Assembly: GCA_964502775.1 (NCBI GenBank)
Contig: CAZCYE010000058.1
Span: 1 to 10,226 of the forward strand
Direction of reading: 5' to 3'
Source of the DNA: CAZCYE01 sp964502775
Lineage (GTDB): Bacteria > Actinomycetota > Acidimicrobiia > IMCC26256 > PALSA-555
Length of the DNA: 10,226 nt
Both the position numbers and the translations under genes were made by a program. The notes under the pieces are model-generated. The model was not told the origin of the DNA. It ran no database searches and saw only the letters and a list, made by a program, of their open reading frames with translations. This document shows, piece by piece, positions 1-6,470 of the stretch; position 1 is the first letter of the stretch, and each line of letters begins with the position of its first letter.

Positions 1-999
1 GGCCGCCGCGCGCGCCGCGCCCAGCTCCTCGACGCGCTCGGCGTAGCCCTGGAGCTCGGTGACGCGCGCCTCCGCCCCGGCGGCGTGGGCGAGGACCTCC
101 TCCAGGCTCTCGCCGTACTTGCGCTGGAGCTCTCGCAGTGCGCGGCGGCGCGCCTGCACCGATTCGAGGCGCTCGGGATCATCGACCGTCGCCTCGGCCA
201 CGACGCGCAGCTCGCGCTCGAGCTCGGACGTCTCCGATTGCACACCCCGGATGCGCTCGGCGAGCTCGGCCAACGGCGCGTGGGCCGAGATCGCCCCCAG
301 TGCGGCACCGATCGCGTCGAGCGCCGCGCCCTCGAGGGTGGCGTGGGCCGCGGTCAGCGCCTCCCGGTGCGCGGCCGCGTGCTCCAACCGGTGCTCCTCG
401 ACCTCCAGTGCTTCGTCCTCGGCGGGATCGTCGATCTCCGCGGCGCGTATCTCCGCGACTTGGAACTGGAGGAGATCGAGCTCCCGGGCCCGGGAACGGT
501 CGTCGCCGCCCAAGGCATCGAGCTCGTGGTCGATCACTCGGAGCTCGTTGCGGGCGTCGCGCAGCGCGCCGCGTGCGTCGAGCGCGGGCGCGCCCGCGTA
601 GCGGTCGAGCGCAATGCGCTGCACCGCCGGCGCGAGGAGCCGCTGGTGGGCGTGCTGACCGTGGATCTCGGCCAGCCGCGCCCCCGTCTCGGCGAGCTCG
701 GTGACCGTGGCCAGCCGGCCGTCGACGTAGGCCCGGCTACGGCCGTCGACCGGCACCACCCGGGCCAGCACCACCTCGTCACCGCCGTCGGTCTCGAACC
801 GCCCCTCGACGCGCGCCTCCGGGGCACCCTCGCGGACCAGCGACGGCTCCGGCCGCCCGCCCAGCAGCAGATCGAGTGCCTCGACGAGGAGCGTCTTGCC
901 CGCGCCGGTCTCACCGGTGATCGCCGTGAGCCCCGGACCCAGCACGAGCGTGAGATCGTCGACGATTCCCAGGTCGCGCACATGGAGCTCGCGCAGCAT
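1..999 (-). CDS. recN: DNA repair protein RecN, N-terminal part (runs off left edge)
   Basis: RecN is an SMC-like ATPase that acts in recombinational repair of double-strand breaks. Reading from ATG at 999, the frame is open for 333 codons to the window edge; family members are roughly 550-600 residues, so the C-terminal half, with the second coiled-coil arm and Walker B, lies outside. The N-terminus MLRELHVRDLGIVDDLTLVL is typical. Walker A GETGAGKT is at residues 29-36, and the family motif EIHGQHAHQRLL is at about 111-122. From about residue 140 the protein is rich in Glu, Arg, Leu and Ala, with a coiled-coil look. A GGTGA ribosome binding site at 1009-1005 overlaps the nadK stop codon, and only 5 bases separate the two genes, so translation is probably coupled. 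The tlyA-nadK-recN order is conserved in actinobacteria. The identification is sure; only the length is unknown. Confidence 0.95.
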   Translation of the reverse strand, partial: MLRELHVRDLGIVDDLTLVLGPGLTAITGETGAGKTLLVEALDLLLGGRPEPSLVREGAPEARVEGRFETDGGDEVVLARVVPVDGRSRAYVDGRLATVTELAETGARLAEIHGQHAHQRLLAPAVQRIALDRYAGAPALDARGALRDARNELRVIDHELDALGGDDRSRARELDLLQFQVAEIRAAEIDDPAEDEALEVEEHRLEHAAAHREALTAAHATLEGAALDAIGAALGAISAHAPLAELAERIRGVQSETSELERELRVVAEATVDDPERLESVQARRRALRELQRKYGESLEEVLAHAAGAEARVTELQGYAERVEELGAARAAA

Positions 1000-1004
1000 C
1001 GGGC

Positions 1005-1985
1005 TCACCGGTCCGAGAGTCCGAACTTGGCCTTGAGGATCTGGTGGAAGTCACGCGACCCGAACGTGACGATGCGGACCGAGCGCCGGCCTCCCGTGCA
1101 GGTGACCGAGTCCCCGGGGCCGAGCCCCCCGATCTGCTGACCGTCGAGGGTGAGCACGACGCTGCGCTCGACGTCCACCGTCAGCTCCAGCGTCTCCTCG
1201 GCGCCGAGGACGAGCGACCGATCGAACAGCATGTGCGGTGACACCGGCGTCACGAGCATGCACCGTTGTCTCGGCGACACGATCGGGCCTCGCGCCGAGA
1301 ACGAGTAGGCAGTCGATCCGGTGGGCGTGGCGACGATCACCCCGTCAGCCTCGTAGGAGGTGAAGAACGTCCCGTTGATGGTGACCCGGACCCGCACCGA
1401 ACGACCGGACCCGGGCTTCTCNNNNNNNNNNNNNNNNNNNNNNNNNNNNNNNNNNNNNNNNNNNNNNNNNNNNNNNNNNNNNNNNNNNNNNNNNNNNNNN
1501 NNNNNNNNNNNNNNNNNNNNNTCCCGGACGGTCGCCGACGCCACCGTCACGTCGAGCATCATGCGCTCGTCGACGGTGTAGTCGCCGGCGAGCAGGCGCT
1601 GCAGGGCCGGTTCGAGGTCATCGGGCTCCACCTCGGTGAGGTAGCCCATGCGGCCGACGTTGACGCCGAGCACCGCGGCTCCGCTCTCGTACACCAGGTT
1701 CACCGTGCGCAGCATGGTCCCGTCTCCACCGAGGGAGATCGCCACATCGAGGTCACGGGCGAACTCGTCGTCAGGGACCGCCACCGCGCGCAGCTCCGCG
1801 GAACTCGCGTCGCTCGCTCGCACCCGCACGTCCACCCCCTGGTTCGCCAACCACGCGCTCGCCCGGCACGCCAGGTCCTGGGCTCGAGGGCGCTCCGCGT
1901 GCGGAACGAGCCCGACCCGAGCCGGAATCTTCTCTCCTGGGCCCTCTCCCCGACTCTCCACCGGGCCGTTCACCGGGCGGCTCAC
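1005..1985 (-). CDS. nadK: NAD kinase (interrupted by a 100-N assembly gap)
   Basis: NAD kinase phosphorylates NAD to NADP in the cytosol. The catalytic GGDGT motif is at residues 86-90, preceded by DLDVAISL. VLGVNVGRMGYLTEV follows at about 105-119. After the gap come the ATPTGSTAYSFSARGP nucleotide-binding motif, LVTPVSPHMLFDRSLVL and a C-terminal LDGQQIGGL segment. The gap removes the region of the conserved Asn-Glu motif that normally precedes EKPG. Both sides of the 100 Ns are in the same frame. The GTG at 1985 overlaps the tlyA stop as GTGA but has no clear Shine-Dalgarno sequence and gives about 20 extra residues (Gly/Pro/Glu-rich) before the usual N-terminus RVGLVPHAER. Alternatives are GTG at 1961 (GGTGA 8 bases upstream) and an unusual ATT at 1928 behind AGGAG. 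The gene lies between tlyA and recN, as in mycobacteria. Function is certain; the start and the missing middle are not. Confidence 0.94.
   Translation of the reverse strand: MSRPVNGPVESRGEGPGEKIPARVGLVPHAERPRAQDLACRASAWLANQGVDVRVRASDASSAELRAVAVPDDEFARDLDVAISLGGDGTMLRTVNLVYESGAAVLGVNVGRMGYLTEVEPDDLEPALQRLLAGDYTVDERMMLDVTVASATVRXXXXXXXXXXXXXXXXXXXXXXXXXXXXXXXXXXEKPGSGRSVRVRVTINGTFFTSYEADGVIVATPTGSTAYSFSARGPIVSPRQRCMLVTPVSPHMLFDRSLVLGAEETLELTVDVERSVVLTLDGQQIGGLGPGDSVTCTGGRRSVRIVTFGSRDFHQILKAKFGLSDR
1422..1521. other. Assembly gap (100 Ns) inside nadK
   Basis: Exactly 100 undetermined bases, the usual placeholder for a scaffold gap of unknown size. The flanks encode ...VASATVR followed by GAN (Asp or Glu) on one side and EKPGSGRS on the other, both in the nadK frame. 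NAD kinases normally have only about 15-18 residues between these points, so the real gap is probably shorter than shown. Confidence 0.97.
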
Positions 1986-2770
1986 GGAGCGCTGCCGCGC
2001 GTCGCGGGGGCCGCGATCTGCTCGAGCGGCGCGGGACGCGCGCCGCGCCGGCAGTGGACGAAGAACTCCTGGTTGCCGTCGTGGCCCCGCAACGCGGACG
2101 CGACCGCGTTCACGACCGAGAGGCCGCCGGTGTTCAATCCCTCCGCCACGCGACGGAGCACCTCGGCATGCACCGCCGGGTCACGCACGATGCCGCCCCG
2201 ACCCACCTCGGCGCGCCTCGTCTCGAACTGGGGCTTCACGAGCGCGATCACCTCCCCACCGGGCATGGTGCACCGCACGAGCGCGTCGGTCACGGCCAGC
2301 AGCGAGATGAAGGCAAGGTCCACCGTCACCAGACGGACTCGGCCGCCGAGCCGGGCCGGCTCGAGCTCACGCACGTTCGTGCCCTCGAGCACCGTGACCC
2401 GCGGATCCCGGCGGAGCGACCACGCGAGCTGCCCCCGCCCCACGTCGACCGCCACCACGTGGCGCGCGCCCCGGGCGAGCAGGCAATGCGTGAACCCGCC
2501 GGTGGAGGCGCCGGCGTCCAGGGCGCGCGCGCCCGTCACCCCGACCCCGAAGGCGTCCAGGGCGGACTCGAGCTTCTCTCCCCCGCGCGAGACGAAGCGC
2601 CGGGGGGGCCCGGTGACGGCGAGGGACTCGCCGGGCGCAACCTGGCGGGCGGCCCGATCCGCGGGGGCGCCCCCCACGAGGACCCGGCCCGCGGCCACCG
2701 CCTGGGCGGCGACGGCGCAGCTCGGCACCAGCCCGCGGCGCACCAACTCCACATCCAGGCGACGGCGCAC
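1982..2770 (-). CDS. tlyA: TlyA-family rRNA 2'-O-methyltransferase
   Basis: TlyA enzymes use S-adenosylmethionine to 2'-O-methylate cytidines in 16S (C1409) and/or 23S (C1920) rRNA; in mycobacteria loss gives capreomycin resistance. The 262-aa product is close to the 268 aa of M. tuberculosis TlyA. It has an N-terminal S4-like RNA-binding domain (about 1-56, starting RRRLDVELVRRGL), a short linker RRFV at 57-60, and an RrmJ-type methyltransferase domain. The SAM loop DAGASTGGF is at 85-93. The proposed catalytic set is present at K66 (SRGGEKLESAL), D151 (VDLAFISL), K179 (LVKPQFE) and E235 (GNQEFFVH), each offset by 3 from the mycobacterial residues I recall (K69, D154, K182, E238). The length suggests the longer, dual-specificity type, which is inference. 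The start is GTG at 2770, with only a weak AGG upstream. The stop overlaps the nadK GTG by 4 bases. Confidence 0.94.
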   Translation of the reverse strand: MRRRLDVELVRRGLVPSCAVAAQAVAAGRVLVGGAPADRAARQVAPGESLAVTGPPRRFVSRGGEKLESALDAFGVGVTGARALDAGASTGGFTHCLLARGARHVVAVDVGRGQLAWSLRRDPRVTVLEGTNVRELEPARLGGRVRLVTVDLAFISLLAVTDALVRCTMPGGEVIALVKPQFETRRAEVGRGGIVRDPAVHAEVLRRVAEGLNTGGLSVVNAVASALRGHDGNQEFFVHCRRGARPAPLEQIAAPATRGSAP

Positions 2771-2933
2771 GGCGCCTACGCGCGTCCGCGAGAGCGCTCG
2801 ACGCGTCCGGCCCGCCGCCGGCGAGTGATCGAAGGTGCATCCAGGCCGTTCCTCACAACGCCCCGCAGGATACGCGCCCGTCAGGTTGCACCCGGCGACG
2901 CATCGGAGCCCCCGGGAGGGCTGCGACCGGCAA

Positions 2934-2972
2934 GGTCAGCGGGCATGGTCGGTGGGCGCGGTCGGGGCACGG
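2934..2972 (+). repeat. Degenerate 13-bp tandem repeat upstream of the rhomboid gene
   Basis: Three successive 13-base units begin GGTCAG (2934), GGTCGG (2947) and GGTCGG (2960). Units 1 and 2 agree at 9 of 13 positions. A further GGTCGG sits at 2984-2989. The array lies in the 224-bp divergent region between tlyA and the rhomboid gene, just before the rhomboid start. It could be a set of regulator sites or simply decayed GC-rich tandem sequence. I see nothing else distinctive in 2771-2933. Confidence 0.4.
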
Positions 2973-2980
2973 CCGGCCGG

Positions 2981-2986
2981 TACGGT
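2981..2986 (+). promoter_or_regulatory. Possible -10 element for a leaderless rhomboid transcript
   Basis: TACGGT fits the actinobacterial TANNNT -10 pattern and ends 8 bases before the ATG at 2995, where a transcript would begin at or next to the start codon. No Shine-Dalgarno sequence precedes that ATG, which agrees with leaderless translation, common in actinobacteria. No convincing -35 is seen. This is inference from spacing only. Confidence 0.27.
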
Positions 2987-2994
2987 CGGCGCCG

Positions 2995-3780
2995 ATGGTG
3001 CTCCCGATCCACGACGACAACCCGACGCAGCGGCGACCGGCCGTGACCCTGCTCCTCATCGCCGCCTGCATCCTGGTGTTCGTGCTCGTCCAGCCCCGGG
3101 GCGACGTGTCCGAAGAGAATGCCTTCGCCTACGAGCACGCGGCCATCCCGTGCGAGCTGAATCAGGGGCACCCGCTGACCGAGGCGGAGTACACCACCGG
3201 CGAGTGCGTCGACTCCGCCACGCTGCCGGACGCTCCCTCGTTGGTGCCGGGCTTCGAGCGGGGCAACGAGGAGTTCTTCCCCGACAAGAACGTGTGGCTG
3301 GCCGTCCTCACGTCGATGTTCCTCCACGCGTCCTGGTGGCACCTCCTCGGCAACATGCTCTTCCTGTGGGTGTTCGGCAACAACGTGGAGGACCGGCTCG
3401 GGTGGCCCGGGTTCCTGGCCTTCTACCTCGTCGCCGGGGCCGCGGCCATGGCCGCCCACGTGCTCGCCGACCCCGGGTCCACCCTGCCGGTGGTCGGCGC
3501 CTCGGGGGCGATCGCGGGCGTGATGGGCATGTACCTCGTGCTGTGGCCCCGGGCCCGCATCCTGAGCATCGTCCCGCTGTTCCTGTTCATCGCGGTGTAC
3601 ATCCCCGCCGGGCTGGTCCTGGCACTGTGGTTCGGGCTCCAGTTCCTCACCAACCCGGACTCGGGCGTGGCCTGGGTCGCGCACGTCGGAGGCTTCCTGT
3701 TCGGCATGGGTGTCGGCGGGGTGCTCCGGGCGGTCGCCGGTCCCGGGCGTCAGCGCCCCGCCGTGCTGGAGGAGCCCTGA
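2995..3780 (+). CDS. Rhomboid family intramembrane serine protease
   Basis: Rhomboids cleave transmembrane substrates inside the lipid bilayer with a Ser-His dyad. This 261-aa protein has the family signature: HASWWHLLGN at 111-120 (His111, His116 and Asn120), the catalytic serine in GASG (Ser170), and the catalytic His230 in VAHVGGFLFG. A first membrane segment spans about 16-34, and five or six more lie between about 100 and 246, so it is a bacterial six- or seven-segment rhomboid. Between the first and second segments is a long hydrophilic loop of about 65 residues (34-98) with Cys53 and Cys71, rich in acidic residues and predicted outside the cell. The start ATG at 2995 has no visible ribosome binding site. 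The gene sits alone on the plus strand between tlyA and the HAD gene and converges on the latter with 31 bases between stops. Its substrate cannot be told from the sequence. Confidence 0.93.
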   Translation: MVLPIHDDNPTQRRPAVTLLLIAACILVFVLVQPRGDVSEENAFAYEHAAIPCELNQGHPLTEAEYTTGECVDSATLPDAPSLVPGFERGNEEFFPDKNVWLAVLTSMFLHASWWHLLGNMLFLWVFGNNVEDRLGWPGFLAFYLVAGAAAMAAHVLADPGSTLPVVGASGAIAGVMGMYLVLWPRARILSIVPLFLFIAVYIPAGLVLALWFGLQFLTNPDSGVAWVAHVGGFLFGMGVGGVLRAVAGPGRQRPAVLEEP

Positions 3781-3785
3781 TCACC

Positions 3786-3804
3786 GGGCGTCGCCGGCAC
3801 GCCC
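3786..3804. terminator. Hairpin between convergent rhomboid and HAD genes, possible bidirectional terminator
   Basis: A perfect 6-bp inverted repeat GGGCGT ... ACGCCC with a 7-base loop begins 5 bases after the rhomboid stop and lies 7 bases beyond the HAD stop on the other strand. There is no T-tract on either side, so it does not qualify as a classical intrinsic terminator. Its place between two convergent genes is the main support. Confidence 0.38.
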
Positions 3805-3811
3805 CTGGCGA

Positions 3812-4615
3812 TCAGCCCGGAGCGATCAGCGCCGGGGCGAGCCGCGCGAGATCGTCGGCAACGTAGGCGGGCGGCGGCACCGGGACGGCTTCACCACCCG
3901 GTTCCCCCGGGCGTGACGTCACCCCGGAGAGGACGAGGGCGAACGGCCAACCGAGCGCGTCGGCCAGTGCCCCGTCGGTGCTCGGGCGATCCCCGACCAC
4001 GATGCCTCGGTCGCCGAGCCGACGTCGCACCATTGCGGCCGTGACCGGTGACGGCTTGCCGGCCACCTCGGGCGCCCGCCCCCCGGCGGTCGCGACCGCA
4101 GCGACGATCGCGCCGGCACCCGGCACCACACCGCCGGCCTCGGGATAGGTGGCATCGAGGTTGGTAGCGATCAGCCGAGCTCCGCCGCGTACCGCCGCGG
4201 CAGCGCGGTCGAGACCGTCGAAGTCGAAGTCGCGATGCCAGCCCACCACGACCGCGGCCGCGGGGCCCTCCCTCACCACGGCGAAGCCGGCCTCGGTCAG
4301 CGCCTCGACGACGCCCGGCCCCGCGCACACCAGCACGTCGGCCCCTCGCTCGGTCCCGGCCGACAGCAGATCGGCGGCCGCGAGCGCGCTGGTCATGACG
4401 TCCTCGGGCTCGGCGGGGATCCCGACCGCATCGAGGGCGTCGATCACCTCCCCCACGCGGCGAAAGGAGTTGTTGGTGAGGAAGCCCACCCGGAACCCCG
4501 CGGCGCGCAACGAGGCGATCGCGCCAGGCGCACCGGGGACCGGGTCACTTCCCCTCCAGACCACGCCGTCGAGATCGCAGCAGACCGCCCCGCGCGCCGC
4601 ACCGGCTCCAGTCAT
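3812..4615 (-). CDS. HAD superfamily (subfamily IIA) phosphatase
   Basis: A cytosolic sugar-phosphate or nucleotide phosphatase of the NagD/Rv1692 type; Rv1692 was reported to act on glycerol phosphate, but substrate here is not determined. The 267-aa product shows all four HAD motifs: motif I DLDGVVW at 14-20 (nucleophile Asp14, acid/base Asp16), motif II TNNS at 47-50, motif III Lys187 in AGKPSP, and motif IV GDRPSTDGALADALG with Asp209 and Asp214. The large segment between motifs II and III is the C2-type cap that defines subfamily IIA. The ATG at 4615 overlaps the stop of the upstream TPR gene as ATGA, and GGGAG lies 3 bases upstream of it. A longer reading frame extends further upstream but has no family support. 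In M. tuberculosis the homologue lies two genes before tlyA; here the rhomboid gene separates them. Confidence 0.92.
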   Translation of the reverse strand: MTGAGAARGAVCCDLDGVVWRGSDPVPGAPGAIASLRAAGFRVGFLTNNSFRRVGEVIDALDAVGIPAEPEDVMTSALAAADLLSAGTERGADVLVCAGPGVVEALTEAGFAVVREGPAAAVVVGWHRDFDFDGLDRAAAAVRGGARLIATNLDATYPEAGGVVPGAGAIVAAVATAGGRAPEVAGKPSPVTAAMVRRRLGDRGIVVGDRPSTDGALADALGWPFALVLSGVTSRPGEPGGEAVPVPPPAYVADDLARLAPALIAPG

Positions 4616-4998
4616 GCGCTCCCATGCCGGGGAGCGACGCGCGCGAGCGCGTCTCGGTACTCGTCCCGGGGACGCATGGCCACGGCGAGCTTGAGGTGGC
4701 GGCGGGCACCATCGGCCTCGCCGACGCGCTCGAGGCAGAGACCGAGGCCATAGTGCGCGTAGTCGTTCACCGGATCGATCTCGAGCACGCGCGCGAACTC
4801 CGAGCGCGCGGCCGGGAACCTCCCGCAGCGGTAGTAGGCGCGGGCCAACGCCTCGCGGATCGACGCTTGCCCGGGCTCCAGGTCGCGGGCTCGCTCCAGC
4901 GCGACCGCCGCCGCGTGCACATTGGCCGACTCGAGGAGCCGGCACCCGTCGCGGAAGGCGTCGTAGGCATTGGTGGCATTCGGCTTCATCGGCTTCAT
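4612..4998 (-). CDS. Small tetratricopeptide repeat protein
   Basis: A 128-aa soluble protein with about three TPR units from residue 12 to 112. Clear signatures are AAVALERARDLEPGQASIREALARAYYRCGR broken around residues 30-60, then FPAARSEFARVLEIDP and YAHYGLGLCLERVGEADGARRHLKLAVAMRP. TPR proteins act as protein-interaction scaffolds; no enzymatic motif is present. The stop codon overlaps the HAD start (ATGA), so the two are probably translated together and may work together. Two candidate starts exist, ATG 4998 and ATG 4989, because GATGAAGCC is repeated in tandem (MKPMKP); GAGG lies about 11 bases before the first. An upstream ATG in the same frame at 5136 would cross the DUF1015 start and reads as a basic shadow, so I reject it. 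The function is unknown beyond the fold. Confidence 0.82.
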   Translation of the reverse strand: MKPMKPNATNAYDAFRDGCRLLESANVHAAAVALERARDLEPGQASIREALARAYYRCGRFPAARSEFARVLEIDPVNDYAHYGLGLCLERVGEADGARRHLKLAVAMRPRDEYRDALARVAPRHGSA

Positions 4999-5080
4999 CG
5001 GCTGTCCGACCTCGAGTTCGCCCGGTCGTCGGTCGCGGGGCGCATCGTTTCCGACACGACGCAACGCGGGCACGGTATGC

Positions 5081-5086
5081 GACAAT
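5081..5086 (+). promoter_or_regulatory. Possible -10 element for the DUF1015 gene
   Basis: GACAAT in the 119-bp divergent region fits the loose NANNNT -10 pattern. It would start a transcript near 5093 with a leader of about 25 bases before the GTG at 5118. I find no good -35 at 17-18 bases upstream, so support is weak. Confidence 0.25.
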
Positions 5087-5103
5087 GCGGCGCCCCGCTC
5101 GCC

Positions 5104-5107
5104 GGAG
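5104..5107 (+). promoter_or_regulatory. Ribosome binding site deciding the DUF1015 start
   Basis: GGAG lies 10 bases before the GTG at 5118. It favours that codon over the in-frame ATG at 5085, which has no Shine-Dalgarno sequence and adds only a basic 11-residue extension absent from the usual family N-terminus. Confidence 0.5.
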
Positions 5108-5117
5108 AACGGAAACG

Positions 5118-6401
5118 GTGCCCGACTTCTTCCCATTCCGGGGGATCCGCTATCGCGGGTTCGCGGACCTCTCCCCTGTCATCGCCCCGCCGTACGACGT
5201 GATCGAGGAGGACGAGCGAGTCCGCCTCGAGGAGGCGCACCCCCACAACGCGGTGCGCCTCATCCTGCCCCGGGCCGAGCGCGGACACGACGCCTACACC
5301 ACCGCCGCCGACACCTGGCAGGCCTGGCGGGCCTCAGGTGTGCTCGAGCCGGATCCGGTGCCGTCCTTCTACCGCTACGTGATGCAGGCCCCGCCGAATG
5401 AGCCGGACGGGGCCGATGGGCCGGTTGGGCCGGACCGGGCCGACGGACCGAGGGACGTCGCCGGCATCGACGCCGGCCGCGTCACCGGCGTGATCGGCGC
5501 CCTGGTGCTCCCGTCCGCCGAGGGAGAGGTGTTCGGACACGAGCACACGCTCGCCCGGGCCCGCGCCGACCGCCTCGAGCTCCTCCGGGCGACGCGCGCC
5601 AACCTCGACCCGATCTGGTGCCTCTCGCTCGGGTCTGGGATGACCGACGTGTTGAGCGCGGCCACGGCCGACGAAGCCCCCCGCAGCGCCGTCGACGCCC
5701 AGCGAGTGACCCACGAGCTCTCGCCACTCCGAGGCGACGATGCTGTGGCCGCCATCACCGCGGCCGTGGCGATGTCCCCCCTGGTGGTCGCCGACGGCCA
5801 TCACCGGTACGAGACCGCTCGCACCTACCGGGCGGAGCACCCCGACGACCCCGGAGCCGCGGCGGTCATGGCGTTCGTCGTGGAGCTCGACGAGCGCTGC
5901 CTGCACGTACGCGCGATCCACCGGATCCTTCGGGACGCCCCGGCCGACCTGCGCTCGCGCCTTCGCACCCACTTCTCCCTCCGGGAGCTCGCGCCCAACA
6001 CGCCCGCGAGGGTCGAGGCCCTCACCGCGAGCATGCGCGTCGAGTCCGCGCTGGGTCTCGTCGATGCGCAGGGCCTCGCCCTCCTCGTGCCGACGACCGA
6101 CGGCCGGAGGGACGATCCGACGGTTGCGCTCCCCGCGCTGGTGCGCGGCGTCGACGCGGCGCGCTTCGATGCCTTGGTGGCGCCTCTCGTGCAGGGCTCG
6201 GCCATCGACTACCGCGACGACGCCGCGTTCGTGGCCGATGTCGTGCGTCGAGGCGGTGCGCCCGCGGCCGTCCTGCTGCGCCCGCCGACTGTCGAGGAGA
6301 TCCGCGCCGTGGCCCTCGCCGGACAGCGAATGCCCCAGAAGACCACGTACTTCGCGCCCAAGCCTCGAACCGGGATGGTGTTTCGAACCCTCGAGCAATG
6401 A
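5118..6401 (+). CDS. DUF1015 family protein
   Basis: A 427-aa soluble protein of the DUF1015 family, whose biochemical role is not established. Family landmarks in order are VPDFFPFRGIRY at the N-terminus, SPVIAPPYDVI at 19-29, HPHNAVRLILP at 41-51, TGVIGALVLPS at 123-133, HEHTLARARADRLELLRATRANLDPIW at about 141-167, the highly conserved ADGHHRYETA at 225-234, and a C-terminal MPQKTTYFAPKPRTGMVFRTL. The clustered His, Asp and Arg in ADGHHRYETA look like an active or ligand-binding site, which is inference. Residues 92-118 form a low-complexity Gly/Pro/Asp insertion (PDGADGPVGPDRADGP) where relatives usually have a short loop. The start is chosen as GTG 5118 from the family N-terminus and a GGAG 10 bases upstream. 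The gene diverges from the small TPR gene and converges on korB with 93 bases between stops; it has no same-strand partner here. Confidence 0.88.
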   Translation: MPDFFPFRGIRYRGFADLSPVIAPPYDVIEEDERVRLEEAHPHNAVRLILPRAERGHDAYTTAADTWQAWRASGVLEPDPVPSFYRYVMQAPPNEPDGADGPVGPDRADGPRDVAGIDAGRVTGVIGALVLPSAEGEVFGHEHTLARARADRLELLRATRANLDPIWCLSLGSGMTDVLSAATADEAPRSAVDAQRVTHELSPLRGDDAVAAITAAVAMSPLVVADGHHRYETARTYRAEHPDDPGAAAVMAFVVELDERCLHVRAIHRILRDAPADLRSRLRTHFSLRELAPNTPARVEALTASMRVESALGLVDAQGLALLVPTTDGRRDDPTVALPALVRGVDAARFDALVAPLVQGSAIDYRDDAAFVADVVRRGGAPAAVLLRPPTVEEIRAVALAGQRMPQKTTYFAPKPRTGMVFRTLEQ

Positions 6402-6416
6402 GCCTCGAGCAATGAG
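6389..6416 (+). repeat. Perfect 14-bp tandem duplication at the DUF1015 stop codon
   Basis: CCTCGAGCAATGAG occurs twice head to tail (6389-6402 and 6403-6416). The first copy encodes the last residues and the TGA stop of the DUF1015 protein; the second lies just beyond. It looks like a recent slippage or duplication event that did not alter the protein. Confidence 0.85.
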
Positions 6417-6470
6417 CGAGGGCTCCGGCCGTGCGGGCGTGGCGCGACTCGGAGTGCTGATCCGCCTCGC

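Noticed and set aside
85..1140. Long plus-strand ORF of 351 codons at the left edge
   Set aside because: It is antisense to recN, which has a Walker A motif and family N-terminus; high GC makes long antisense frames common.
2771..2933. Promoters for tlyA in the divergent region
   Set aside because: TATCCT on the minus strand near 2870 and TTGCAC at 2886 were considered, but neither has a matching partner element at proper spacing.
1266..3046. Overlapping long plus-strand ORFs at 1266-2828 and 2054-3046
   Set aside because: Antisense to nadK and tlyA, one reads through the Ns, and neither has family motifs; composition is Arg/Pro/His/Ala-rich as expected of GC-rich shadow frames.
2835..3866. 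Plus-strand ORF of 343 codons over the rhomboid gene
   Set aside because: Same strand, different frame from the rhomboid gene, whose Ser-His motifs and membrane segments are clear; the shadow is an Arg/Pro/Ala string.
4616..4945. Upstream extension of the HAD frame
   Set aside because: It would overlap most of the TPR gene and lacks family similarity; the ATGA overlap and motif I position support ATG 4615.
5334..6398. Minus-strand ORF of 354 codons opposite DUF1015
   Set aside because: Rich in Arg, Gly, His and Val with no recognisable motif, and fully opposite a conserved gene.
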